Source of the DNA: Wurfbainia villosa
Taxonomy: Eukaryota > Streptophyta > Magnoliopsida > Zingiberales > Zingiberaceae
Direction of reading: 5' to 3'
NCBI GenBank assembly: GCA_025175895.1
Contig: CM045998.1
Span: 17,097,153-17,161,152, forward strand
DNA: 64,000 nt
A program made the translations under genes and the position numbers. This document shows, in pieces, positions 1-11,224 of the stretch; the first letter of the stretch is position 1, and the number at the start of each line of letters is the position of its first letter. The notes under the pieces were generated by a model. It did not search any database. It worked only from the letters and a program-made list of their open reading frames with translations, and was not told the DNA's origin.

Positions 1-1108
1 TAGGTTGATCCGATTCTAGCCAAGGTTCACGGTTGTCGCAGCAATCAGATCGTTGTTCGTCCGATTTGTTTTCTATTCTTGTGGTGGTTGTCTTCGACCG
101 ACCTTCTCCATAGGAAGCTTACATCACGGTGTGGAGAAGGGGGCAGCAGCAGATTTGGTAAACAACTTCGCCGATAAAGTGAAATTTTAGTATAATCTCT
201 ATTTTTTCTCTTTTCTGTTCTGTTCAGTGTGTTACTTACAGATCAATGGAGTTGCTAATTGTTGAGGTGTGGGGATGTTCTACGTTTTGAGTGAAGCTGT
301 GAAGGTAATGAGGTGCTCTAAGGGTGTTGTTGAGAGGTGGTTGTGAAGGGGTTGTTTTGTTAAGGTAAACTTGGCGGTTGCTGAGGGTTGTGATATTTGG
401 ACAGTGATCTTGAGCTTTGGATTGTCCGGTGATAAGTTTCAGCTATGGATATATTGTGAGTGCAAAATGAGGAAATAGTGGTATGTGATTTGCTTATGTA
501 TCTAATCTGATATGGAGTCAGTTTCTTTGATTTTGGTACAAGTATATGGGGGTAAGGAAGTAAATGGGAGTACCCTATTGCAGAACTTGTTTAACTAGGC
601 TACTATTGGGCTGCTGGTTAGTAACTAATGGAAGAAGTTGTTATATTGGTAAGGTTCAGGATATGATTTTTGTTAACAAACGATTAAGTAAGGGAGTTAG
701 ATCAAAATCCATTTGTTGGTGGATTGATGGACCAATTAATGGGTTAATGAATCGATTTGATTCGATTTTTGGAAAATGATAGAACTTAGTCATGTATGTT
801 TTACATGCAGGGTTTTGATTCGAGACATTCACGGGCGTAAAGACAGTTAGTATTCTTCATAGCAGGCGGGTATTTTGACTTATCTTTTAGATATGGTCAT
901 ATTGATATGCTTTGTTAGTTATAGCTTGCAATAATTTTTATGTTTTATCTGCCTAGTATGTCCTTGTGCCATACATGATACATGCATTGCTATCTTAGTC
1001 GATACTATCTTGATACATGCACCTGATCAGCTTTTAGATATACCTTCCCTGTTTTACATAGGTCATTGATATTGTGCATATTATTCGGATACATATTTTG
1101 GTTGGTGT
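1..1108 (+). repeat. Element A 5' LTR, first visible segment
   Basis: This is collinear with 34290-35394 with scattered substitutions. It is noncoding. Small open frames in it (for example 564-779) are not shared intact with the second copy. It contains an exon-like block at 811-869, preceded by TTACATGCAG and followed by GTATTTTG, that is kept in the right LTR (35101-35159). It ends with the 5-bp target ggtgt (1104-1108), duplicated at 9415-9419 by the Copia1 insertion. Confidence 0.9.
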
Positions 1109-3048
1109 TGATGGTTTTGCCCGGAAGCTCTGATACCAATTGAAGGGATTTCCCTTGTCGAGTCCGTGAGAGGAAACTTCGCTTCCCCTTCACCTCGGTT
1201 GCTTAACCATGGTGATCCCTTCGATGTCCCCGGATTAAAAATGTAATCCTAGACAAAAGGTATTCCCAAGACAACCAAGTCATCGTCGTGCTATTCGTTT
1301 AGAGAGGTCACTTGAACAAACTAGTTGTTCAAGCGACCATCCTCTATTCTACGAGTAGCCGCGGAATAGACGATGTCCGGATCGCCAGTTTTTGTGTTTA
1401 TACTCGGGATCCCAGTATTATTTAGCCTATTTACAGAAATATAACATGCTTATATTTTGAAAAACAAACACAAGCAATGAATAAAAGAGATAGAAGAATA
1501 GTTATACCTCTTGGTCTTCTAATGTATGACCCTCCTCCTTTTGGACGTCGTGTGGGAGACGATCCACCAAAAGTCAAAGCTCCTAGATCGCAAAACTTCC
1601 TTCCTTGCTTTTCCCAAGCAAGATGAAGAAGAGAAACAATGTTTTTCTCCTTCAAAAACTCAACCAACAAAGAACTATAGAAGTTCTTGCCGCCGGCCAA
1701 CTAGAAGGAGAAGAAGATGATGGAAAACTACCAAGACACCAAGGGAAACCCTATATCTTGTTTCCACCACCTAAGGAGAGAGAGGGAGTGTTTTGGGCGG
1801 CCAAGGGCTGGGAAGGGCTGGAATAGCTGCTGGACGTTGGCCACAAGGCAAGGAAGAAGAAGGAAAACTTGCCTTATTTGGTGCCACCCTTGCTTCCAAA
1901 CCCTAACCCTAATTCCAATCCTATCTCAACTAGGATTGCCCTATATCTTGCCGCCCAAGCCTTGCTCCCTCTCTATCATCATCTTCACGCCAACCCCATG
2001 CCACCTTTTATAGAGTTTGGGGATAAGCCATGAATTAATCTCCTCCATTGGTTCTAGAGATTTAATCTCAACCGTCGGATCTAGAGATTTAATCTCAACC
2101 GTCGGATCTTAGAGATTTAATCTCTATTCTATCCATTGATCTAAGCTTCATGAGGTGTTAATAGGCTACATTAGGGACCATGAGGAGGAGTTGGGTCTTG
2201 GCCACCCATGGATCAAGCCCACATAAAGTCCGATCCACTAATGATGATCCAATCCACTAAAGGTCCATCATTGATCTACCTCACCAACCCCCATATGATA
2301 ATATGGGCTCCATATATTATTTGTACATTTTCTCCCCGTGTTTAAGATCTCGAATGTCCGTCGATTAATTAATTTACTAACCATTAATTAATCAACATCT
2401 AACTCCTTGAGTAGTACCACTCAACCTTTTCATCATGCCGGACCAAGTCCACCTGCAGGGTTTATACGATGAACCTTATGAGCTCCTCAAGGGGACATCA
2501 TCATCCTAATATATAGGACACGGTTTCCTCCTATAATCAACGGCACACCATATAAATAATATCATCTCCCAACTTACCGAGTCTATCGATTTAATCTATA
2601 AATCTCGCCCATTGGTAAATCAAAGAGATGAGTACCAAGTATATGTGCCCGTTATTATATCGGGATTAAGAGCATGTACTAAATAATATCTGAGCTCCGA
2701 TTCGATTATGTAGTCAGCAATAAATCGAATCACCTCTGTGTCGGTCCTGCTCAATACACACAAAGTGCACTAGTGTGATTCTATGGTCAAGACAAACCAA
2801 TACCAAATCACACTACAACCATTCCGATGGTTTGTCCAAAGTCATCTCGGTTGTGAGCCTTTACTTATACTTTACAAGGAGCCGATAACAAGATCTCTCG
2901 TGTGACACCACACACCATGTTATCTACAATGTAACGTATTAGACAATATTGCATAACCATAAAAATATGCAAACAATGATCATGTGATTCTTATTTCAAA
3001 ATAAAGATGTTCATACAAAAGATAGACTTTTCAGTATACATCCCTACA
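1109..3048 (-). repeat. Copia1 3' LTR
   Basis: This 1940-bp LTR is nearly identical to 7447-9414. The other copy has an extra segment near 8470-8510 and scattered substitutions. A TATA-like CTATAAAAGG reads on the minus strand at 2004-2013. The open frames in it, such as 1431-1700 minus, also occur in the other copy because LTRs are duplicates; they are not genes. Confidence 0.93.
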
Positions 3049-3054
3049 ATCTCT

Positions 3055-3600
3055 CACTTATACTAAAAGACTATGTGTCCTCATATGCCATACATCCGAT
3101 TCCCTTCCTCCACATGTCTATCAAAGCTCTCGCTAGAAGGGCCTTAGTGAAAGGGTCTACTGTGTCATCCTCCGATGCAATCTAGGCGACAAAGAACTTC
3201 TACCTCCTTTACGATTTCTCGTGATCGTGGTACTTGCACTCTATGTGTTTACTAGCCTTATGGGCTCGTGGTTCCTTCGAGTTTGCAATCGCACCATTAT
3301 TATCACAATAAATTGATAGTTCTCGGGCAAACCAGAATCACATCCAAGTCCATCGTAAGTTCCCGAGCCATACATTTCTTTGGTCGCCATAGGCGCCACA
3401 TACTCAGCCTTCCATGGTGGAGTCCGCCACGCATTTCACTGACACTCCTCCATACAATGGCTCCACCTCCCAAAGTAAACACAAAACCCGAGGTAGACTT
3501 ATCGTTATCCCTATCTGATTGAAGTCTAATCCATGCAACCCACAGGAGTAATTGGTCCGCCTGATAAACTAGCATATAATCCCTAGTCCTTCTCGTGCAC
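3055..3600 (-). pseudogene. Copia1 RNase H remnant
   Basis: Minus-strand translation from 3575 downward gives SDRDNDKSTSGFVFTLGGG and then AIVW. This is the copia RNase H stretch that normally reads close to STSGYVFTLNGGAVSW. Downstream, the TEAEY-type motif and the C-terminus are scrambled by frameshifts. Only about 50 residues are clearly recognisable, so the domain cannot be active. It sits between the RT remnant and the 3' LTR, as expected for copia order. Confidence 0.7.
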
Positions 3601-3748
3601 TACAATATATGCTTTACCACCCAATGTCCTATCTCGATTACTGACATTCTCACGACCATGCCCACAAAGAAAGGTATATCGGGTCTCGCATAGCATCGCA
3701 GATACATGAGGCTTCCTACCGCCAAGCATAAGGAACCGCTCATCTCCT

Positions 3749-4952
3749 CTATCTCCTTAGATGATCTAGGCCACATCTCCTAGATAAAGGAACTCCATGC
3801 CCGAAAGGTAGAAAACCCTTCTTGGAGTTCTGCATGCTAAAACGATCCAAAATTGTGTCTATGTATGAAGCTTGGAATAAGCACAACATCCTTTTCCTGC
3901 GATCCCTTATAACCTTGATCCCAAGGATGTGTTCCGCTTCTCCTAAGTCCTTCATATCAAACTGTTTGGACAACCATACCCTTACGCCCGATAACACTTT
4001 GATATTGTTGCCAATCACCAAAATGTTATCTACGTACAGTACAAGAAATACCACTACGTTTTCGTCACATCTCTTGTATACACAAGACTTATCCGGACTT
4101 TGAATAAATTCATAAGACTGGATTTTCCTCATCAAAGTGGATGTTCCAAGACCTCGAAGCTTGCTTCAATCCATAAATGGACCGATTAAGCTTACATACA
4201 AGATGCTCTTTGCCCTTAGCAATGAATCCCTCTGGTTGCTTCATATAGATGTTTTCCTCAAGACTTCCATTAAGGAAAGCTATCTTGACATCCATCTGTC
4301 ACACCTCATAATCCATATGAGCTGCTATGCATAAGAGAATCCGAATAGATTTAAGCATGGCTACCGGCGAAAAGGTATCCTCATAATCGATACCCTCTTT
4401 CTGAGTATACCCCTTCGCAACAAGCCTCGCTTTGAAGGTCTCAACCTTCCCATCTATTCCTCTTTTTCTCTTGTAGATCCACTTGCATCCAATGGTTTTT
4501 ACACCATCGGGTGGTTCTACTAGCTCCCAGACCTGATTTGAATCCATAGATTCAATCTTAGCATTCATTGCACTCTGCCAAAATACTGCATCTTTATCTT
4601 GGATTGCCTCATCATATGTCCAGGGATCAGGTTCATGTTCGCCAGGGACCAAATCAGAAGATTCTCCCAAGAACATGAATCTATCAGGCTGTCTCACAAC
4701 CCTCCCACTACGACAAGGTATCACCTGTGTATCCTCTGTGACATGCGGTGCAGTGACATGTGGTATATCCTCTTGTATCGGTGGTACTAAAGAAGTGACT
4801 TCCCCTTTTAACTCCTCCAGAACAATTTTACTCTTGGGCTTGTGGCTCATCACATAGTCTTCCTCTCTAGAAATCGTGCTAACGATCACCCTCTGATCTC
4901 TAGGACTATAAAACAATCCACCCTTCGTTCCTCTGGGATAGCCAACGAACAA
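3749..4952 (-). pseudogene. Copia1 reverse transcriptase remnant
   Basis: Three frames make up the RT domain. The first, 4952-4299, contains QVWELVEPP, then GCKWIYKRKR, then KARLVAKGYTQKEGIDYEDT with the SPVAMLKSIR block. The second, 4295-4110, contains MDVKIAFLNGSLEENIYMKQ and SIYGLKQASRSWN. The third, 4135-3749, contains VLYVDNILVIGNN and KDLGEAEHILGIK. The catalytic YVDD box reads YVDN, so the second aspartate is missing, and there are frame breaks near 4297 and 4120. The first frame also carries the end of the integrase tail (VGYPRGTKGGLFYSP). RT would copy element RNA into DNA in the virus-like particle, but this copy has lost activity. Confidence 0.88.
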
Positions 4953-5074
4953 TCATACGTATTGCTTTGAACTAAGTTGTAAAAGGTTCATTGCAATAAA
5001 GTTGACTCGAGGATCCAAATAATACAAGGATTAATTTGACACCAGCGTCGGATCACAAAGGGCGTGCTATCAAG

Positions 5075-5992
5075 TCAAACTGATTTAGATGGAACCAAGT
5101 TGAATGTATCTGCGTATCTAGAGCATATCCCGAGCGAATCGGCAATCGAATAACTCATCATCGATCTAACCATCTCCATAAGAGTCCTATTCCTTCGCTC
5201 TGCTACACCATTCTGCTGGGGTGTGCCAGGTGCAGTCAATTGGGATTGAATCCCAACCTCTGATAAGTAGTTTCTAAACTCTCCCAAGAGGTACTCACCA
5301 CCACGATCAGATCGTAGTGTCTTGATACTTTTACCTTGACGTTTCTCCACATCAGCCTTGAATTCTTTGAACTTGTCAAAACATTCAGACTTGTGGCGCA
5401 TCAGGTAAATGTATCCATATCTCGAGTAATCGTCTATAAAAGAGACGAAATACTAGAAACCACCTCTAGCCTGGATAGACATAGGACCACACAAATCAGA
5501 ATGAACCAATTCTAACACATCTTTGACTCTATACCCCTTGGCCTTGAAAGGCCTCTTGGTCATCTTACCCTCCAAGCAAGATTCACAGGTTGGGAGATCC
5601 TCCACCACTAATGAACCCAAAGGCCCATCAGCTATCAACCTTTGAATTCTGCTTAGGTTAATGTGACCAAGCCTAAGATGCCAAAGATATGTTTGGTTCA
5701 TCTTCGAAGGTTCTTTTCTCTTATTGGAATTAGAAGATGAGTTATTGATTTTAATATGCCTCGTGGGAGCTTTTGGTTCAAGTGTGCACAAATTTCTTAC
5801 TAATGTACCCGAACAGATAATGTCCCTATTTCTTCTTATAACAACTCTGTCATTAAAAGAAATAGAATATCCATCCAAAAATAATTTAGAAACTGAAATT
5901 AAATTCTTTCTAAATAAGGGTACATAAAGGCAATTCTTAAGAACCAAAAGTTTATTTTTCTCAAAAGATAAATAAAACTTCTCCCACTGCAA
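5075..5992 (-). pseudogene. Copia1 pre-integrase and integrase core remnant
   Basis: The frame 5992-5453 holds the GAG-pre-integrase zinc-binding region (LWHLRLGHINLSRIQRL, CESCLEGKMTKRPF) and the first catalytic block (VHSDLCGPM). The frame 5401-5075 continues the core with TLRSDRGGEYL and GTPQQNGVAERRNRTLMEM, so candidates for all three DDE acids are visible. A frame break separates the two parts around 5402-5452. Integrase would insert the cDNA copy into host DNA. The piece is broken and lies between gag and RT, as in all Ty1-copia elements. Confidence 0.85.
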
Positions 5993-6039
5993 TAGCCGCC
6001 ACCTTCATGGCATTGCCCAAGTAAATGGTAATCTCCCCT

Positions 6040-6290
6040 TTAGCTAGTCGTCGGGTTTCTTGGAACCCCTTTGTTCTGTTTCGGACTGGGACAGTCCTTT
6101 TTCCAATGTCCATCCTGCTTGCAAGTGAAGTACTTGCCTTTCGGCTTCCTCACTCCTCCTTGAGATCCTCCCACCATCTTTGCTTCACCTTGTTTCTTCT
6201 TCTTCTTGCCTTTCGGCTTAGAAGTAGAAACACTTTTGAGCATCTATGGTTTGAGGACACTCTTCGAAGAGTGCATACTTGTACTCCTTA
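6040..6290 (-). pseudogene. Copia1 gag C-terminal remnant with damaged zinc knuckle
   Basis: Minus-strand translation gives a lysine-rich segment (KPKGKKKKKQGEAK) followed by FTCKQDGHWKKDCPSPKQ. This is a CCHC knuckle (CX2CX4HX4C) whose first cysteine is replaced by tyrosine. The main nucleocapsid and capsid part of gag upstream is not recognisable. Confidence 0.6.
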
Positions 6291-6299
6291 GCAGATAAG

Positions 6300-7430
6300 A
6301 CAATATCTAGATTCTTTTCCAATCAACATTATTTGGGTACAGTAAGTTTGTTTCCTTTAGTATCATAGTAAGTGGACTGAAAGTCATTTTTGAAAATCCT
6401 AAGAATCACATAGATCATTACTGTAGATTTCAAAAAATTATTGATTCCTCAAACAATAAAATTTCAAAATCAACCAACACCTCTAAACACCGAGAATATC
6501 GCATGCCACGATCGTGTGGACGTATACGAATTCTACATTTGTAAGAGGAGGTTTTACCCATTAATTTTACTATCTTGTCAACCTAACTTTTTGACAAGTA
6601 AAATTAATAGTTGGTTTCTCTTCAGCCCTACAAATAAAAGCAGTGACTCCGATGGGGAGGATACTTATATTTGTATCTAAGTGTTCACCATTACTCGGTA
6701 CTAAGGTAATTATCTCGGGTTATGTGTCTTACGATGGGCAAGTACACACGCTCCTTAATAATTTCCTATAACCATATTCGACCTTATGATCCGCAAACAA
6801 ACCCATCCGATGGGGAGGAAGGCACTCAGAGCCGACGCGCAAGTTTGTTTGCATCACTTGTCAAATTGTAATGGAGACCGCGGGAATTTATAAAAATATC
6901 CCTCTCCCACTTAGTAATTTGAAATTGAGGAATTTTCCTAGCCTATGACATGCATATCAAACAAAAATCAATAAATATGAAAAATAAATTATTTTCCAAC
7001 TATTATGGCTTTTGTCTTCAATATGACTCCTGTCGCATCGCCATCTCGTCCGCTCCTCCTACGCCATGTACGAGCCATCCGGAGATCCGAGCCGAGACTA
7101 AATCCTATTTTAATTTACATCCATCGATCCTATACTCCACGAGGGAGTGTACATGAAATCTAGATCAAAAGTAAAATAAAATAAAGAGCGGCTAAACAAT
7201 GCCGTATTTAATTTACAAAAACTAAATACTAGCCTCGTCAACCCCGAGGATTCAACAAAATAAACATTTACACACATACAATCACATACACACACATGCC
7301 ATAATAGTCGAATCTTATGCCTGCAACCAAAGAGTTAAGCTACGCATATCCTACTATTATCCGACACATTTAATATATGAAAAAGTGCATAAAAATTAAC
7401 CGAATCCTAAACACACAAAACCAGAAACCT
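6300..7430. other. Copia1 leader region, no recognisable gene
   Basis: About 1.1 kb lies between the gag remnant and the primer site. It has only short open frames and no motif I recognise on either strand. A capsid-coding gag of the usual 200 or more residues would be expected here, so deletion or heavy decay is inferred. Confidence 0.5.
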
Positions 7431-7444
7431 TGGCTCTGATACCA
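7431..7444 (-). other. Copia1 primer binding site
   Basis: On the minus strand this reads TGGTATCAGAGCCA, complementary to the 3' end of plant initiator Met-tRNA. It lies 2 bp from the 5' LTR edge at 7447. Confidence 0.9.
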
Positions 7445-7446
7445 AT

Positions 7447-9414
7447 TGATGGTTTTGCCCGGAAGCTCTGATACCAATTGAAGGGATTTCCCTTGTCGAG
7501 TCCGTGAGAGGAAACTTCGCTTCCCCTTCACCTCGGTTGCTTAACCATGGTGATCCCTTCGATGTCCCCGAATTAAAAATGTAATCCTAGACAAAAGGTA
7601 TTCCCAAGACAACCAAGTCATCGTCGTGCTATTCGTTTAGAGAGGTCACTTGAACAAACTAGTTGTTCAAGCGACCATCCTCTATTCTACGAGTAGCCGC
7701 GGAATAGACGATGTCCGGATCGCCGGTTTTTGTGTTTATACTCGGGATCCCAGTATTATTTAGCCTATTTACAGAAATATAACATGCTTATATTTTGAAA
7801 AACAAACACAAGCAATGAATAAAAGAGATAGAAGAATAGTTATACCTCTTGGTCTTCTAATGTATGACCCTCCTCCTTTTGGACGTCGTGTGGGCGACGA
7901 TCCACCAAAAGTCAAAGCTCCTAGATCGCAAAACTTTCTTCCTTGCTTTTCCCAAGCAATAGGAAGAAGAGAAACAATGTTTTTCTCCTTTAAAAACTCA
8001 ACCAACAAAGAACTATAGAAGTTCTTGCCGCCGGCCAACTAGAAGGAGAAGAAGATGATGGAAAACTACCAAGACACCAAGGGAAACCCTATATCTTGTT
8101 TCCACCACCTAAAGAGAAGAGAGGGGAGTGTTTTGGGCACTGGACAAGGGCTGGGAAGGGCTGGAATAGCTGCTGGATGTTGGCCACAAGGCAAGGAAGA
8201 AGAAGGAAAACTTGCCTTATTTGGTGCCACCCTTGCTTCCAAACCCTAACCCTAATTCCAATCCTATCTCAACTAGGATTGCCCTATATCTTGCCGCCCA
8301 AGCCTTGCTCCCTCTCTATCATCATCTTCACGCCAACCCCATGCCACCTTTTATAGAGTTTGGGGATAAGCCATGAATTAATCTCCTCCATTGGTTCTAG
8401 GGATTTAATCTCAACCGTCGGATCTAGAGATTTAATCTCAACCGTCGGATCTTAGAGATTTAATCTCTACCAATGGATCTTAGTGTTTTGTTTCTATCCA
8501 TTGGATCTAAGCATCTTGAGGTGTTAATGGGCTACATTAGGGACCATGAGGAGGAGTTGGGTCTTGGCCACCCATGGATCAAGCCCACATAAAGTCTGAT
8601 CCACTAATGATGATCCAATCCACTAAAGGTCCATCATTGATCTACCTCACCAACCTCCATATGACAATATGGGCTCCATATATTATTTGTACATTTTCTC
8701 CCCGTGTTTAAGATCTCGAATGTCCGTCGATTAATTAATTTACTAACCATTAATTAATCAACATCTAACTCCTTGAGTAGTACCACTCAACCTTTTCATC
8801 ATGTCGGACCAAGTCCACCTGCAGGGTTTACATGATGAACCTTATGAGCTCCTCAAGGGGACATCATCATCCTAATATATAGGACACGGTTTCCTCCTAT
8901 AATCAACAGCACACCATATAAATAATATCATCTCCCAACATACCGAGTCTATCGATTTAATCTATAAATCTCGCCCATTGGTAAATCAAAGAGATGAGTA
9001 CCAAGTATATGTGCTCATTATTATATCGGGATTAAGAGCATGTACTAAATAATATCTGAGGTCTGATTCGATTATGTAGTCAGCAATAAATCGAATCACC
9101 TCTATGTCGGTCCTGCTCAATACACACAAAGTGCACTAGTGTGATTCTATGGTCAAGACAAACCAATACCAAATCACACTACAACCATTCCGATGGTTTG
9201 TCCAAAGTCATCTCGGTTGTGAGCCTTTACTTATACTTTACAAGGAGCCGATAACAAGATCTCCCGTGTGACACCACACACCATGTTATCTACAATATAA
9301 CGTATTAGACAATATTGCATAACCATAAAAATATGCAAACAATGATCATGTGATTCTTATTTCAAAATAAAGATGTTCATACAAAAGATAGACTTTTCAG
9401 TATACATCCCTACA
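7447..9414 (-). repeat. Copia1 5' LTR
   Basis: This 1968-bp LTR pairs with 1109-3048. In sense it starts at 9414 (TGTAGGG) and ends at 7447 (CCATCA). TATA-like CTATAAAAGG at 8347-8356 on the minus strand places transcription start about 1.1 kb into the LTR. Confidence 0.93.
8347..8356 (-). promoter_or_regulatory. Copia1 LTR TATA box candidate
   Basis: CTATAAAAGG on the minus strand, kept at the same place in the 3' LTR (2004-2013). It points toward the internal region. Confidence 0.6.
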
Positions 9415-9684
9415 GGTGTTACATGCTTTAGTGTCATGCACCATCTTGCATGATTGCATGCTAGTTGGACGGGGTTCCTTTGTAGTTGAGCCCGCAGCCA
9501 GTTACATGATCTGCACATGCTGCCACTCATGGGTTAGTGGTACATCAGGAGGGTGTGTGCAGTAGCTCTGTCAAGCTCTGCTGGTCTGCTCATGGATAGC
9601 GGTGAGGTAGCGTGGTAGCGGACAGGGATCCCTCCTCTGGTCTACGACACCGAGAGATGAGAGCATTGCTCCCCCACTCTATTT
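9415..9684 (+). repeat. Element A 5' LTR, second segment
   Basis: This continues A's LTR between Copia1 and Sire2. It matches 35396-35627 and then 45918-45956. It starts with the second ggtgt copy and ends in tattt, the Sire2 target duplication. It includes a short hairpin CCACT-N8-AGTGG at 9523-9540. Confidence 0.88.
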
Positions 9685-9794
9685 TGTTGGTGCAATCGGC
9701 CCAGGTCACGATTGACCAGGACTCGAGTTTGGCTCGAGTGATGTCTTGATGTGTTTTGATGTTTTAACAAAAACATATGACAATGTAATTGTCA

Positions 9795-10160
9795 TGGTAA
9801 GTCCAAGTCTTGAGTTCTTGGACTGGAAAGTCCAAGCATGGTCTTGGCAATGTAAAAGTCTAACATGAGTTGGCAAGGGAAAGTCCAAGCATGGTCTTGG
9901 CATTTGAGAAGTCCAACATGGGTTGGCAAGGAAAGTCCAAGTATGGTCTTGGCATTTGAGAAGTCCAACATGGGTTGGCATTTGAAGTCCAAGGGGATTG
10001 ATATTGGCGGCGTAAAGTCCAAGCGGTAGTCTTGGCAGCATAAGTCCAATAGTTGGCGGCGTAAAGTCCAAGCGGTAGTCTTGGCAGCATAAGTCCAATA
10101 GTTGGCGGCGAAAAGTCCAAGCGGAGTCTTGGCGGCATAAGTCCAATGTGCCTTGGCGGT
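9795..10160 (+). repeat. LTR minisatellite of CCAAG...CTTGG units
   Basis: About ten degenerate units of roughly 30-40 bp carry aaGTCCAAGc...GTCTTGGca or aagtCCAA...TTGGc. Each pairs a CCAA(G) with a following (C)TTGG, so each can form a small stem. The same array is in the 3' LTR (about 17175-17540). On the minus strand it yields overlapping 100-170-residue open frames rich in WTF and LDF; these are by-products of the array. Confidence 0.8.
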
Positions 10161-10647
10161 GTAGACACCGTTAGCATGACATAGCCGATGGAAGCACCTG
10201 AAGGCTAGCGTAATGGATGAACAAGTCATGGATGAGTTGGAGGGATCCGAGAGGCATGAGGCTGATGGAGGTGGCTAGAAGGCTTAGGTCTAGGCTAAGG
10301 GTAGTCTAGCAAGTATGGGGGAACCATACTTGGGCTAAAACCTCATGTTTTCAACTAGGGTTCTGTGGGTTATGGCCTAGCGATCATTGCCCAGGTGGGT
10401 AGTTGGTGATGGCTCGGCGATCGTGATCGTGTGATCGGTCGTGGTGCTCGATATTCGGGCCTGAGAATGGAGTCGAGACTCGGTGGTCGAGTGAAGGCTC
10501 CATCGATCCGATGGTCATGATCAGTCGACTGATGAAGGTTCCGTTGGACTTATCCAGCGTGGATCTAGCCGTTGTCTCACAGCGATGGCATCGATCGTGA
10601 TGGTCCCGATCAGTCGACTGATAGACCTTTTCCAGCACAGATTGAAG

Positions 10648-10657
10648 CTTTATAAGG
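10648..10657 (+). promoter_or_regulatory. Sire2 LTR TATA box candidate
   Basis: CTTTATAAGG, also present in the 3' LTR at 18077-18086. It lies downstream of the palindrome cluster and about 500 bp before the LTR end. Confidence 0.6.
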
Positions 10658-11154
10658 AGCTCGTGATGGAGGATTTTGGGATCGGTTCTTGAGGGCTATT
10701 GGGGCGATTTGTTGGTGCAAATCAGGTCTCCAAGTGCAAGCAAGCAACCAAGCATTCAAGCAATCAAAACAAGTGTTGTAAAGTCTTTTCTTTACTTGTA
10801 TTTCGTATTCATTATTGTAATTGCTTGTATTTGTATCTTATTGTTGTAAGATTACTTGTAAGGGGTTTCTCCACCCTTGACTTGTGTCAAGAAGGAGTTT
10901 TATTGGTTAGTGGTGTTTATGGCATCGCTAGGGTTCGTACGAACCCAATCCGTGGAGTAGGAACCGGTTTGGTTCCGAACCACGTTATATGCTCTTGTTG
11001 TGATTTGTGTTGTGTCCATTTCATTATTGCTTTTATTACTATATATATTCCGCTGCGCTAACGAAATTGTAGACACGAACGAGATTGAATTCCATCCACG
11101 ATCGGGCGAAACGCTATTCACCCCCCCTCTAGCCGTTCCAATATTCCTAACAAG

Positions 11155-11166
11155 TGGTATCAGAGC
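11155..11166 (+). other. Sire2 primer binding site
   Basis: TGGTATCAGAGC, complementary to initiator Met-tRNA, begins 2 bp after the LTR end at 11152. Confidence 0.92.
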
Positions 11167-11224
11167 CCGGGGCTCTTCTACGGATTAACAACCGGGAGCT
11201 AAGGCAAAAGGCTAGAGGGTGAAG

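Larger units (their letters stand above)
1109..9414 (-). mobile_element. Copia1: Ty1-copia retrotransposon, degenerate, nested in the A 5' LTR
   Basis: Two direct LTRs (1109-3048 and 7447-9414) flank an internal region that reads on the minus strand in copia order: gag zinc knuckle, pre-integrase and integrase, reverse transcriptase, RNase H. The target duplication is ggtgt (1104-1108 and 9415-9419). In sense the LTR begins TGTAGGGATG and ends ACCATCA. The primer site (minus TGGTATCAGAGCCA) lies at 7431-7444, directly inside the 5' LTR at 7447-9414. The purine-rich AAGTGAGAGA next to 3049 is the likely polypurine tract. The open frames are short and broken, and most of gag cannot be recognised, so the copy is dead. 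The RT/RNase H sequence style suggests a Tork/Angela-like lineage, without proof. Confidence 0.93.
9685..11152 (+). repeat. Sire2 5' LTR
   Basis: This 1468-bp LTR starts TGTTGGTGCAATCGG and ends ATTCCTAACA. It contains a CCAAG/CTTGG minisatellite (9795-10160), palindromes such as CAGTCGACTG (10504-10640), a TATA-like site at 10648-10657 and the Sirevirus-type CTATTCACCCCCCC motif near 11115. It is about 56 bp shorter than the 3' LTR, mainly because of indels at the palindromes. Confidence 0.9.

Noticed and set aside
9706..10229. Minus-strand frames of 105-146 residues (and 17041-17608)
   Set aside because: They are the translation of the LTR minisatellite; three frames are open at once and no domain is present.
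10699..11061. 120-residue frame near the Sire2 LTR end (also 18128-18490)
   Set aside because: It lies in the noncoding R/U5 zone, is duplicated only because LTRs are, and has no domain.
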